Counted from the stretch's first letter, positions 22,583 through 34,680 are shown. The stretch is DNA of 64,000 nucleotides from Corylus avellana (GCF_901000735.1 NC_081541.1:40889021-40953020); one strand, 5' to 3'. Numbers and translations are program-made. The notes: generated by a model not told the origin, from the sequence alone.

Positions 22583-22772
22583 CTGAATCCACCTTCTCTT
22601 TGTATTTTGTTAGTTCCATTTCCAATCTAGCCATTTCAGCTCCCAAAAAGTGGTTCTCCACCTTCTCCTTGTATTTTGTTAGTTCCGTTTCCAAACTAGC
22701 AATTTCAGCCCGCGTTACTTGTTCTATGTCCTTAATCCGTGCAAACATTTTTTTTTCTTCAGAAGTGGACAT
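22583..22772 (-). CDS. Candidate exon, coiled coil with internal duplication
   Basis: From ATG 22772 the frame encodes a 63-residue, heptad-rich segment, with MARLEMELTKYKEKVDS repeating the earlier IASLETELTKYKEKVEN. It runs into a good donor (CAG|GTAATG at 22583/22582). It could belong to a minus-strand transcript that starts near 24748 and extends toward the MULE. No family is recognised. Confidence 0.4.
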
Positions 22773-22799
22773 TTCGTGATCAGCCCCCTCAAAAAACCG

Positions 22800-24500
22800 A
22801 CAATCAACAGATGTCTACATGACAAATAAATATGAAGTTTCACAAATTATCAAATTGAAAATAAAACCAATCAAAATTAAAATTTAAAATTACCTTAAAA
22901 TGTAAACAACCGTACCAAGAAGCATATCATCACACTTCTACAACAGCCAATCCACTACCCCAAGCTTTCAAGACAACCAAGTCAATCAACATTTTGAAAT
23001 TGGAAAGACCACTGAGATTAAAATCTACTTCTTAAACTTTTGAAATTATTTACAAAAGAAAAAAATAAATAAATAAATAAAAGTGTGAAAATATTTTTTT
23101 TGATAAGTAAGGTGTGAAAATATACAAAGAATATTATTTTCAACAGTAAGGAAAGTGCCCCAATATGAGGACTACAAGTACAAAAACTAACCTATCTATC
23201 AGCTCAAGGACACAGCAACCAGACATGAATGCTCTATAAATTAGATAATCCATATAATCCCAGCACTTGAAGTAACATAAATGACAGTCTAAACAGAGCT
23301 GAACAGCATAAAAGTTTTTTGAACACAGAGAAAGAAATGCACACTGCTAGCTTTCATTGCTTAAATATAGTAAAAATAAAATTGCTGATGTTCATTTCAC
23401 AACTATGAAGACCTTACCAAAACCATTAGTCATATTCCTTTACAGTTTGATGTTCATGTTCATTTCTGGTGTTACTGCCATCAATGTGCATTTCCAGGAA
23501 GCTGCCATAAGAAAAGTATATATGACCAAATTAAAATTGATGATTAATTTATGGTCTTTGTAATTATTTACAGTGCCTTGATAGTTGAATGGAAAATTTC
23601 ACATATGTTGAAAACAAAGAACCAAACTGATTCTTCCTGGAACTACATTCTACTCAAATTAGAGTCTAAGACCAGATAATTAAGGTTGCATACTTGAGCA
23701 ACAAAAGCAGAGGCTTAAACAATATATATATATTAGTTTTTTATTTTAAGAGCAGCTAAGTCAAAACCAATCACTTTTACCCATTCTCCATCCCCACAAA
23801 GGAAGAACAATTAAACAATACATTCTAGATAATCATTGGCATTCGACTATACATGATATTCAACCCTTGACCAAAATTTAAACAGTATACCAGAAAGCAC
23901 AGGGAAGTTTCCCTGATGCAAGTCTAAAACTTTATTTAATTTCAGTATTTCCCATGAGAATATATGCCTTTCCATAAAAATGTGAAACTTAACTTTCCTT
24001 CTTACCAAAATTCATCATCATCTCAATTCTCAACCCTTCCAAAACCATTAATTTAATAAATTTACCTGTCTCCACACAAATAAAAAGAAAAAAAAAATGT
24101 AGAAGGTAATTAAAATCCAAAAAATTATGAAAGAATTACATAAACACACATACGTCCACAAACATCATTCCACTCAAATTACTCAATGACCACAAAATTT
24201 GCCCACACAATTCCAAATTCAGCCACGCTGCAAAACCACACATTCAGAAAAGACCAGGCAGTCTCAGGCTCTCAGCCGTTTCCCAATATCCGGCATTTTA
24301 AAGCATAAAAAAATAAATAAATAAATAAGAAGTTAATTTCTCGTTAAACTCAAAAATACCAAAATTCTTTGATTAAACAAAAAATGTTAGACTAGTTTCC
24401 GTGTCGACCAAAAAAATCCCTATTTTCCCTCCGAAAATTGCAGGATGTCGATGGTTGAAATAACGGATCAGAGAGAAATTTAGAAAATTAGGATTTTGGC
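22800..24500. other. AT-rich stretch without recognised gene
   Basis: Simple A/T-rich DNA with short A-runs, an (AT)n near 23722-23732 and a LINE-tail-like TTTTTTTTGATAAGTAAGGTGTG near 23093-23115. It may be intron if the candidate exons at 22583-22772 and 24505-24748 belong together. Confidence 0.4.
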
Positions 24501-24504
24501 TCAC

Positions 24505-24748
24505 CTTGATTTCGAAGGGCCCTTACAGTGATGAAGCCGTCACAGTCGGCTCTAGAAAAAGGTGAGTTCCACCTGACCGAAACCACCCAAACGCCGGTGA
24601 GTTCCGCCGGACCGAAACTACCCAAACGCCGTTGATTTCCGCAGGACCCAAACCAGAGATTGGGAATGCTCAGAGAGGGAGAGAAGGGGCGTCTGAGAGG
24701 GAGAGAGTGGTGTCCGTATGAGAGGAAGAGAGAGAGAGAGAGCGCCAA
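24505..24748 (-). other. Possible first exon with 35-bp tandem repeat
   Basis: An 81-codon frame on the minus strand starts at 24748 behind a CT-rich leader (GA-run 24729-24741 on plus) and ends at a consensus donor (CAAG|GTGAGC at 24505/24504). It contains about 2.5 copies of a 35-bp unit at 24564-24650 (GAGTTCC...GACC...CCCAAACGCCG). This could be a first exon or 5' UTR of a minus-strand gene. The protein is unrecognised. Confidence 0.35.
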
Positions 24749-24812
24749 AAGAATGGAAAATTATAAATTCGCAACTTAAACTCAATTTTGTTTCAATTTT
24801 TCTCCTAACTTA

Positions 24813-24845
<33 letters not shown>

Positions 24846-24847
<2 letters not shown>

Positions 24848-25005
24848 TGAAATACTAAATACCCTCCGGGTTTCATAACTTTATTTTTTTCTTTTAAGGG
24901 TTTCATTTTTATCACAGGAGGTCCCTGTAATTTTAATAATAGACCAAATCAGTCATTCTATTAGTTGACCGTTAGTTGACTTAACCAAATTCCGATGAAT
25001 CACGT
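24846..25005. repeat. Dispersed repeat, copy 1
   Basis: Begins GTGAAATACTAAATACC, then TTTCATAACTTTATTTTTTTC and a segment ending near AGTCATTCTATTAGTTGACC. A diverged direct copy is at 26850-27005. A pure A-run of about 37 bp precedes it (24808-24844). Confidence 0.65.
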
Positions 25006-25930
25006 CTTTATCTAAGGCTAGGTAATTGATTCCTTGGCTTTTTTTTTCTTTTTTTTTTTTAAATTTCCGCTACTAGTGTTTTATCAATCACAATCCCCTT
25101 TGATGTCTCTACCATAATGACAATTATTCTTATTCTTTATGCTTGATAATTCATCCATCATCTGTCTATGACTTGCTTCTAGAAAATGAACCATAAGAAA
25201 ACAAAAGACCAACTGGAAACTAATTTTGTTATTCGTAAAAACAAAACTTAAAAAGGAGAATAAAACTTCACCTCATAGATCGCTACTAAAAACATATTTA
25301 GAGATAATATATTTTTATTTAAAAACAAGAAAAATACAATAACAAAAATCCAACACACCTTCATGCGTTCCACGCTCCACCGCCGACCAACCACTTGCGG
25401 CTAGAAAGCATCCTGAGGACCATTGACACATATACCTTGGTTGATCTACAGTAGAGACGAGAAAAATGAGGGAAAAGAGGGAAGGAGAAAGAAGGCGGGT
25501 TTTTCTAGGGCTTGGCGGCATAATTCGACTTATTTTATTAAATAAGGTCGACTCTTTAACCTTAATTCAATAACTTTATGTTGGACTTGTGTTAGATTTA
25601 GTTTGTATCGAAGTATGAGTAAAAGAATTCAATCGCTTGCTAAATTTATTTCATATTTTAGCTAAAAAAAAAAAAATACACTTTTTTTTTATTTAACTAT
25701 TCACTTTTTCAAAGTATTTATGTCCAGGCTGTCCAGCTACTCAAAGTCCCAAATTAGAAATTCACTTTCACTCACACCTTTTTTATCTTTTTTAGTGTGG
25801 CCACTGGCCACTTTTCTATTTAAATATATTTTTTTAAAAAAATTATTAATGTCCGACTTTTAAGGGTAAAACAAAACATGGCACGTCGCGTGCAAAAATT
25901 AAAAAAATAAAAAAATAATAATTTTGCACT

Positions 25931-25957
25931 GGCGTGCGTGGGCGTGCCACGCACGCC
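25931..25957. repeat. Perfect GC-rich hairpin
   Basis: GGCGTGCGTGG (25931-25941) and its exact reverse complement CCACGCACGCC (25947-25957) are separated by GCGTG. It stands out in AT-rich surroundings. Confidence 0.8.
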
Positions 25958-26185
25958 GCGTGCTCCCAATCAGTGCTCGACTTTTAATGTTCTTTTATGA
26001 TTTGAGCAATGAACAATGCTTCAATGCTCCCCAATTTTTTTTTTTTTTTTACCAAAACAAAGAGCCTGATGGAAATTAAAAATAAGTAATTTGGCTCTTT
26101 AAAAATAGGAATTTCTCCAAAATAAGGAGTTGGATGAGAAAGCTGCAGAATTATGATCGTTTCATTTCAACGGGAGAATATCTAA

Positions 26186-26325
26186 TTAGTTTTATTGGGA
26201 TATTTTTATTTTTTTACTTTTTGATGGGACAAGAATATCCAGTTAGTTTTATTGGGATATTTTTATCTTTTTATTTTTTTGATGGGACAAGAATATACAA
26301 TTAGTTTTATTGGAGAAATATTTTT
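26186..26325. repeat. Tandem repeat, ~57-bp unit, about 2.4 copies
   Basis: TTAGTTTTATTGG recurs at 26186, 26243 and 26301, with GATGGGACAAGAATAT between copies. It is followed by an inverted version of part of the unit (TTTGTCCCATCAAAAAATAA, near 26325). Confidence 0.8.
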
Positions 26326-26554
26326 GTCCCATCAAAAAATAAAAAGACAAAAATACTCTTCAAATATATCTAACTTAATACTTCGGTTCCGCTCACATAT
26401 AAACCTTTAACTTAACCATTTAATTAACTTATTAATTTCATGTTAATTTTATATAAAATTTGCGACTAGTCTCAAAAATTGTAACAAGGGCTCCATGTCA
26501 GCCCCACCACGTCATTAGACACAAATTGTAGGAAAAGTCTTGGCGTCAATAAAA

Positions 26555-26713
26555 GGGCAATGTTAGAGGTCAATATTTTTCTCATGGCCCATATTTTCTT
26601 ATAATCAATTATTAAATTTATAAACTTATGTGAATTCCACATAAGTTAATAGTTGATCTATTATAAGAAAATATGAGCCAAATATTGAGAACTTATGACC
26701 CCTAGCATTTCTC
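26555..26713. mobile_element. Foldback MITE, 159 bp
   Basis: Bounded by a 9-bp direct repeat TCAATAAAA (26546-26554 and 26714-26722). The two halves are inverted: GGCCCATATTTTCTTATAAT on the left pairs with ATTATAAGAAAATATGAGCC on the right, and the centre is ACTTATGTGAATTCCACATAAGT. Transcription would give a near-complete hairpin. Confidence 0.75.
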
Positions 26714-26849
26714 TCAATAAAAAAACCATATTTTGCCCATAAAAGTCTATGTGGCTGCCATGTCATTTCTTTGTCCCAACTTTTAGACTAAATTTTTCTC
26801 TCTCTCTAGTTTAAGGCTCTCTCTCCTCCACGTGCATTTTTTTTTTTTT

Positions 26850-27005
26850 TTTGTTAAATACTAAATACCTCTAGAGTTTCATAACTTTATTTTTTCCCCT
26901 ATAAGGTTTCATTTTTATTATAGGAGGTCCATGTGGTTTTGATAATAGACCAAATTAGTCATTCTGTCAGTTAACTTAACGAAATTTCACGTGGACCAAT
27001 CAAAT
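26850..27005. repeat. Dispersed repeat, copy 2
   Basis: A diverged copy of 24846-25005 in the same orientation (TTAAATACTAAATACC, TTTCATAACTTTATTTTTTCC, ATAATAGACCAAATTAGTCA). It is followed directly by the GC-rich tract at 27072. Confidence 0.65.
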
Positions 27006-27071
27006 GTTGACAAGTGGTACCCATTTAATTTTTTTTAAAAAAATAAAATTGGGGATGACTCTTAGCCATTT

Positions 27072-27225
27072 GGGGGTGGCCTTTGGCCATGGCCACCCCC
27101 ATCTGGTCGGATGGGGGTGGCTCGGCCACCCCCTTGGCTCCAAGGGGGTGGCCGAAACCACTCCCAGTGGGTATTGGGGGTGGCCCATGGAGCCTAGGGG
27201 GTGGCCGAAACCACCCCTAATGGTG
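27072..27225. repeat. GC-rich core built of GGGGGTGG units
   Basis: GGGGGTGGC recurs at least five times in direct and inverted orientation, including a 10-bp perfect hairpin (27072-27081 with 27091-27100) and two copies of GGGGGTGGCCGAAACCAC. A related core lies inside the element at 46317-46926. Confidence 0.7.
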
Positions 27226-27304
27226 GTTGAGGTTAAATATTGTTTAGCAAAGATTTCAAATAAGTAATGTTTGAGTTATAAAGATTTCAAATTGCATCTT
27301 TGAC

Positions 27305-27425
27305 ATTTTTTTTTTTTTTGACATATCCACACAAGGGAAGGGGGAGGGGGGATTCGAACTAGTAACCTCCGCTTCATGAGGCGTGGTTCACAGCCGATTG
27401 AGCTACTTCTTGGAGACTGTATCTT
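27305..27425 (-). mobile_element. tRNA-derived SINE, minus strand
   Basis: On the minus strand: a pol III A-box-like TAGCTCAATCGGCTG, then a B-box-like GGTTACTAGTTCGAATCCC, and a 3' poly(A) (T-run at about 27308-27319 on plus). It is the same family as 43738-43890. Confidence 0.75.
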
Positions 27426-27696
27426 TGGCATTATATGGATCATTTTGCCCCATTTGATTGTTATACGAGATAATTCATTTAAAATAAAAATAAAAAGGTT
27501 GAAATATAATTAAGTTATTTATTCTCCAAGACAAAAATAAATAAATTATATAGTCTTGTCACCGTAATTAAAAGCACTAATTTAGCAAAGTTTGATGATC
27601 TGACATACGTGGAAATAAAACACCCAACTAGGTGTGTCTTCTTCTCGAGGAGGAAAACTGGAAAAGAATTGAACTCCAAAACCCGTATTTTGTTTC

Positions 27697-30022
27697 ATGG
27701 CCGTCGTTCCCAATTTCCACAGTCGATTATTTACACTCTTTAGAAAGCAATTCTTCAAGTCCAGTTTTCAGCCTCATTCAACTCCCAGGTACCCCTTTTT
27801 AATCCTTCTCTTTTCTTTTTCTTTCCTACATTTTCTCACCAACCAAACACGTTGTGAGAAAATGTAGCATTACACCTCTTTACACTTCTTTATATTTTCT
27901 TTTAAACTAATTTTCAAAACCCAGGTATTGTTCGTCTCAACAGACCTATACCCACAGTGAGAACGATGACAATGACGACGAAGAAGTGGACCAGGACCAG
28001 AGTGTTAAACCCAAACCGCCCACCAAGACCAGAAGGGCTCGAGCCATGGCTCGACTCATCAACTGCAAGCCCTGGTCAAATGATCTTGAGTCTTCTATCT
28101 CTTCACTCTCGCCCTCACTGTCCAAAACCTCTGTGCTCCAGACTCTCCGCCTTATCACAGCCCCATCCAAAGCCTTTCAGTTCTTCAACTGGGTGCAGAA
28201 AATGGGTTTCTCTCACACTGACCAGTCGTATTTCATGATGCTAGAAATCTTGGGTCGTAATAGAAATCTCAATGTAGCACGAAATTTGCTGTTTTCGATC
28301 GAAAAGAGGTCTAATGGAGCTGTTAAGCTCGAGGATCGGTTCTTTAATAGCTTGATTAGGAGCTACGGTGGAGCCGGGTTGTTCCAAGAGTCTATAAAGC
28401 TTTTTACGACGATGAAGTCGCTTGGTGTTTCACCTTCTGTTGTTTCATTCAACAGTCTTTTGACGATTTTGCTTAAACGGGGTCGAACTAATATGGCAAA
28501 GAATGTGTATGATGAAATGCTTAGTACATATGGTGTTACCCCGGATACATATACGTTTAATATTTTGATTAGAGGGTTTTGTAAGAACTCATTGGTTGAT
28601 GAAGGGTTTCGGTTTTTTAAGGAAATGTCACGTTTTAATTGTGAACCGGATGTTGTATCATATAACACGCTTGTTGATGGGTTGTGTAGGGTTGGGAAGG
28701 CTAGGATTGCGCATAATGTGGTGAAGGGTATGGGGAAAAAACGCATGGATTTGAATCCTAATGTTGTTACTTATACAACTTTGATTAGAGGGTACTGTAT
28801 GAAACAAGAGATTGATGAAGCTTTGGTTGTTCTCGAAGAGATGGCTAGTCGCGGGTTGAAACCGAATATAATTACCTATAATACTCTAATTAAGGGGCTT
28901 TGTGAGGCATCGAAGCTGGATAAGATAAAAGAGATTTTGGAGGGAATGAAGGAAGTTGGAGGATTTACTCCCGATACATGTACATTCAACACAATAATCC
29001 AGGCCCATTGCAGTTCTGGAAACTTGGATGAAGCATTGAATGTGTATGGGAAGATTTCGGAGTTTCAGGTCCAACCAGATTCAGCTACATATAGTGTTTT
29101 AATTCGTAGCTTGTGTCAGATTGGGGATTATGCTAGAGCAGAGAAGTTGTTTGATGAGCTATCAGAGAAGGAAATCCTGTTCAGGGATGTTGGGTGTAAG
29201 CCTCTTGTTGCTGCATATAACCCCATGTTTGAGTATTTGTGTGGAAGTGGGAAAACTAATAAAGCTGAGGGAATATTTAGGCAGCTAATGAAAAGGGGAA
29301 CCCAAGACCCTCCATCATACAAAACTTTGATCATGGGGCACTGTAGGGAAGGTACATATGAAGCTGGATATGAACTCTTGGTCTGGATGTTAAGAAGATA
29401 TTTTGTGCCTGATTTTGAGATCTATGAATCCTTGATTGGTGGTTTCCTGCAGAAGGGAAAACCTCTTCTTGCTCAGCAGACTCTAGAGAAGATGCTGAAA
29501 AGCTCTCATCTCCCGAAAACGTCCACTTTCCATTCTATACTTGCAGAACTTATTGAAAAGGGCTGTGCCCATGAATCTGCCAGTGTTATAATGTTGATGT
29601 TAGAGAGAAAAATTAGACAAAATATTAATCTCTCAACAAATTGTATAAGGTTACTTTTTGGTAGTGGACTGCAAGATAAAGCATTCCAGATTGTTGGCTT
29701 GATTTATGAAAATGGGTACACAGTTATGATGGAAGACTTGGTTGGTTTCCTTTGCCAGGGAAGAAAGCTGTTAGAGGCACGTGAAATGTTGCTATTTAGC
29801 TTGGATAAGAATCAAAATATTGACATCAAAATTTGCAACACAGTTATAATGGGCCTTTGTAAAATGAAGAAACTTTCAGAAGCATTTGGTTTGTACTATG
29901 AATTGGCAGAGAAAGGAGTCCATCAACAGTTGACCTGCCAATATGATTTGAAAACTGCCCTAGACGCTGGGGGAAGATCAAATGAAGCTGGGTTTGTATC
30001 TAAGAGGATGCCAAGACAGTGA
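27697..30022 (+). CDS. Pentatricopeptide repeat (PPR) protein, P class
   Basis: Two exons, 27697-27788 and 27925-30022, joined across a 136-bp GT-AG intron, give 729 aa. The start at 27697 is chosen because it adds an Arg/Phe-rich organelle-targeting leader (MAVVPNFHSRLFTLFRKQFF) in frame with the long exon. Tandem ~35-residue PPR motifs run from about residue 120 to the end, with typical YNTLI, TYTTLIRGYC, FNTIIQAHC and SVLIRSLC helices at regular spacing. No E, DYW or SMR domain is seen, so it is P type: these bind specific organellar RNAs and affect their stability, splicing or translation. By recall it corresponds to Arabidopsis At1g02060, whose neighbour is LAP6, as here. The RNA target is unknown. 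Confidence 0.94.
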
Positions 30023-32369
30023 ACATTTGGTACACCAGCTCCAAAGTTTAGCTCTGAGAAGTCGAAAACTCAACAGTTCCAAGTCCTGTGTGTGTGTGTG
30101 TAAGTGTTTTATCTTTAATCTTCTTTGTTCCCTTTTGCATGAATTCATACAGAATGAACTATAACTGTTGGTGTGTCTGAAGGATACAATTATTTAATCT
30201 ATTTCACAGGCTAGGAGCCTAGAAGGGCACAAGAATAGAGCAGGAATCCCTGCATGGAATGTCAGCTCCTAACATCAGGACTCTTTGATTTAGCCCATTG
30301 TTGATAGTGGGAGATTGCAGAGAGAACCCAAGCTCAATGTTTGAGCATGTAACCCATTTTGGGTAACTTTCCCAAGGAATTGAAGTGATTTGGTGGATAG
30401 ACGCCTGACTGAACTTTAAGTTCCAGTGAGTAATTTATTTCCTCTGTTTTATTGTTGAAACTATATCACAAAATCTGGAATTACAACCCATGTGTTCCTG
30501 TGCAGAAGGTCATGCTGGATAGAGTGTGGATATGATTTTCAGCCCTGTATGACTTTTGCTGTTATGCCATTGTATAACCCTAGGCACCAAATTCCCAACA
30601 CCCATATCTCTTTTCTTGTTTTGAAGCACTGAGAAGCTTCTCAAGGGAATTATTCAATGTCCCAAAAATTCTAGTAATGAGTTCCTGGGGCCTCCAAACT
30701 TTTTGCTGCACTTTACTGTGAGTAATTTTATTTCGGTTCCTTTTGTCATGTTACTAAAACATATGAAATATGGAAGTAAAACTCTATGTACCATTGTTTT
30801 AAGTGAATGACTCATATCACTCATATGAAGCTCCCTGTTTTCAACTCTTCAATGGCATTCTCATGTTTATAAGTGCATATATTTCAAGTTCACTCTCAAA
30901 GCTGCTGCTTTTGGTCTTTTTATAAGGGAAAGCCCTTTAAATGTTGGTGGTAAAAATATGATTTATAGTTTCATTGACATAATAATGAAAACTAACATAA
31001 CACAATGCAATCATATGAAAAATATGACTCTTAGAAAAATGGCTGTTTGAGAAAAAAAAAATAATAATTATATGAATGATGCATTTTAAAAGCCATTAGC
31101 TAAAAATAAATAAAGTAGCTCTTAATTAGCAATTTTAGATAGAAATGTGGTTCAGCCAGATTTGGGGATGCTCTTACCGGGTTGGGAACACAAGAAAACT
31201 TATGAGCTTGAAAAATTGGCTTAATAATAACTTGTTAATTTGATTGGAGAGCTAGCCACTGGTTGCAAATATTTTTTGTTATTTCAGAAGAGGTGTTTAT
31301 CCTAATTGTCCTAAAATCAGATGGCTTACTTAATTCACATCCCGGATTCTGGGTATTTCTTATTTTTAATTGGGTTATGCATCAACTGAAACTGGCACAA
31401 TTTGTTTGGAAGATTTCTTAAGTCAGAAAAATGGGATGGAAATAGAAAAATTCAGAATATGGTACCTACTATATATATATATATCTGTTTGGTGATAAAC
31501 TTGAGCTCTGCTCGTGTTAAAAAAATTTAAACAAACCAAACTTTAACAATTAATACCCGACTTGGCTTGGGTCGATTAAAGCCATGCCTACATGTCGATG
31601 TCACGTACCAACTGTTAAATCACCATTTATCCCAAAAGTTTAAACTGATAAGAAGAGTTAAATTTAATCATGCGAGGCAACACGCGAAATATTTAATTTA
31701 AATGTGGGGTGCAAACTCGGAATCTTTAGCACTCATATCATGTAAAATCACCAATTATCTCAAAAACTTAAACTGATAAAAAATATATATATATAAATCT
31801 AATCAGTTAATCAATACTTTAACACCTACTACTAATTGCATTTTTAGTTTGTTTTAGGTTTGGTTTTGGGGAGCTCATCCCATTTTCATTTTTAGGATCA
31901 CTCACTTCTTCTTTTCGGATCAGAAGTGGAAATGATCTCCCCTTCCCCAATAACCATTTCCTTATTCAATTATTAACAAAAAAAAAAAAAAAAAAAAACT
32001 ACCAATTGCATTTATCTTTTTCACGTTTGCCTTTTCATACCTGTAATAAGCAAAAGGGGATGATCATGATGCATGTGGTAAGTTAAGATCGGGTTGAGTG
32101 CTCAACCGAAAGTAAGAAAAAAGATCGTTACCTTATTATCTACTCTCACACTTCCTGCCCCATAACCCGAAACTCAGCCAAAACCCAATAAACAAATCAT
32201 TTCCTCTCTTTTCATGCTCTTCATTCTTGGCACCAACTTCTCTCCAAATCATAAACCAAGCTCCCCCATTTATACTCTCCACTCTATTTCACAAAAATCT
32301 GCCTAAGTTTTTCTCATCAAACCCATCTTTGATATTTTCTTCTTCTTCCTCCTACACCTCCTCACAAAC
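30023..32369. other. Intergenic between PPR and polyketide synthase genes
   Basis: Contains the PPR 3' UTR (a short TG-repeat at 30090-30102), AT-rich DNA, an (AT)n at 31470-31484, a poly(A) at 31978-31999 and the LAP6 promoter. A short repeat AAATCACCA.TTATC.CAAAA.TTAAACTGAT occurs at 31618 and 31746 in direct orientation. No additional gene is recognised. Confidence 0.55.
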
Positions 32370-34236
32370 ATGTCAAGGATTAATGGCAATGGCGATCCTG
32401 ACAGATTATATCATGCAGCACAAACCAGACGGCTTCCTTCCCCAGGGAAGGCAACAATCCTTGCTTTGGGGAAGGCCTTCCCCAGCCAACTCATTCCTCA
32501 GGAGTGCTTGGTGGAGGGCTACATTCGAGACACAAAATGTGTTGACTCCTCCATCAAAGAGAAGCTGGAGCGCCTGTGTAAGCAAAAATTACTTCAATAG
32601 TTCATGGAGATCTCTTGTTTTATTTGTTGGTTTCTAACCTGTCCTGGCTTAGTTTTGACATCTTTGCAAATATGTGCTTTATGGTTGAACGTGAATTGTA
32701 GGGGTTGCATGCGAATTGTGTTCGTATGTTAGGTTCGGATCATGTTTTGGTATAGATATAAGACTATATAAGTCAAGCTCCTCAATCATAACCTACGAAT
32801 TTCATGTTAAGTTTATGTCAGGCTAGTGAGTCATGTCAAGAATTGTCAGTCTTTATATCGTATATCGAGTTCGCGTCATGTCAAGACATTAACATGAGAC
32901 TATATAGGTCAATCCTAATATGACTCATTTAATTAAATGGGTCAAACCTTTCGATCGTAACCTACTAATTTTGTGTTGAGTTCGCGAGTGGTGACAAAAA
33001 TTGATAACCCTAAATGGAATTGTAATGATCAAAGCACTAGAGGCTAGCTAGAACAGTAGTATAGAAAACTGAACATTTCACCTTCGCTTTTTTTTTTTTC
33101 CTTTTTGGGAAATAATTGGTTCTTTTTCTTACCAAAAAAAAAAAATCAAAACATTACCAAACTTTCCTTAAAAAAAAAGAAAGAAAGAAAGAAAAAAAGC
33201 ACCCCTTAAAAATGGTTCATGATGCCCCTAGACTCATCATGCATTTCTGTTTAATTTTTCTGTTTTGTTAGGTAAAACCACCACTGTGAAGACAAGATAC
33301 ACAGTAATGTCCAAGGAGATCCTAGAAAAGTACCCTGAACTTGCAACTGAGGGCTCACCAACGATCAAACAAAGGCTTGAAATTGCAAACCCGGCAGTCC
33401 TAGAGATGGCAAAGGAAGCCAGCCTTGCCTGCATCAAAGAATGGGGAAGGCCAGCCCAAGACATCACCCACATCGTCTATGTTTCATCGAGCGAAATCCG
33501 CTTACCGGGTGGTGATCTTCACCTCTCCAGTCAGCTCGGCCTGAAGAGCGATGTTGGCCGCATAATGCTATACTTCCTCGGCTGCTACGGCGGCGTCACC
33601 GGCCTTAGGGTTGCCAAGGATATCGCTGAAAACAATCCGGGAAGCCGGATTTTGTTAACCACTTCAGAGACAACTATACTCGGTTTTCGCCCTCCTAACA
33701 AGGAACGCCCTTATGATCTTGTTGGGGCTGCACTTTTTGGCGACGGAGCTGCTGCTGTGATTATTGGATCCAACCCTTTAACGGGCCAAGAGTCTCCTTT
33801 CATGGAGCTAAACTATGCTGTCCAACAATTCTTGCCGGGGACGCATAACGTGATCGACGGCAAGCTTTCCGAAGAGGGCATAAACTTCAAGCTTGGAAGA
33901 GACCTTCCACAGAAGATTGAGGAAAACATTGAGGAGTTCTGCAAGAAGCTGATGTTGAAGGCTGATTTGAAAGAGTTCAATGATTTGTTCTGGGCAGTTC
34001 ATCCCGGAGGACCAGCAATTCTCAATCGGCTACAGAACACCTTGAAATTAACATCTGATAAGCTTGAGTGCAGTAGAAGGGCATTGATGGATTATGGGAA
34101 TGTCAGCAGTAATACCATTTTCTATGTCATGGACTACATGAGAGAGGAGTTGAAGAGAGGAAGGGAAGAATGGGGGCTTGCCTTAGCATTTGGACCAGGC
34201 ATTACCTTTGAGGGCATTCTCATCCGTAGCCTGTAA
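32370..34236 (+). CDS. LAP6: Anther-specific type III polyketide synthase (LAP6/PKSA class)
   Basis: Exons 32370-32577 and 33272-34236 (GT-AG, phase 1, splitting a Cys codon as in chalcone synthases) give 390 aa, the normal size. The Cys-His-Asn triad is present: Cys174 in FLGCYGGVTG, His313 in FWAVHPGGPAIL, Asn346 in DYGNVSSNT. The closing GFGPG-type loop reads AFGPGITFEGI. Sequence features such as SSSEIRLPGGDL and LPGTHNVIDG match the LAP5/LAP6 group and not true chalcone synthases. In Arabidopsis LAP6 condenses fatty-acyl-CoA starters with malonyl-CoA to alpha-pyrones that enter sporopollenin of the pollen wall, in tapetal cells with ACOS5 and TKPR1. Tapetal expression here is inferred. 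The adjoining PPR gene supports orthology with At1g02050. Confidence 0.95.
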
Positions 34237-34439
34237 TCTTATCTCTTACAGACTTTTTCTTCTCAACTTTGAAGTTAATTTCTCAGATTTATGGAAGTAT
34301 GGAATAACATGCAATTTGATGTTTCTTTCCTTGAAAGTTTCTTAAACTAACATATCACCATATCAAAAAATTTACAAGTTTTATTTATGATCAAATCACA
34401 TAGTTGATAACATGTTGTATTTTTTTTAAGTTACACTCA

Positions 34440-34680
34440 TGATAGTAACCTCTATATGTTCGTTTTACGGCTTCGTTTCCGTTCTCTTTTGAAATGATCA
34501 ATATTGGATTTACTACCAAACTTTAAAAGAGAGCTTGTAGCAATGAGGGCCGGGATTTCTTCTATCCAAACTTGATTCGTAACGTTTTGTAAAGCTCTTG
34601 TAGCTAGACTATGAGCTGCACCGCTAGCTTCCCTTTTCACATGGCAAATCAGGCGATGTTGCCTCGTGAGTCATTTATTT
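34440..34680 (-). mobile_element. Retrotransposon RNase H remnant
   Basis: The minus-strand frame 34640-34452 (KREASGAAHSLATRAL, then VWIEEIP) resembles the C-terminal end of the RNase H domain found in plant LINE-type elements. It is short and isolated, just downstream of the polyketide synthase gene. Confidence 0.6.

Larger units (their letters stand above)
25005..26554. other. Intergenic AT-rich DNA with small repeats
   Basis: No gene recognised. Contains a perfect GC-rich hairpin at 25931-25957 and a ~57-bp tandem repeat at 26186-26325. Several poly(A/T) runs occur (25670, 25681, 26036). Confidence 0.5.
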
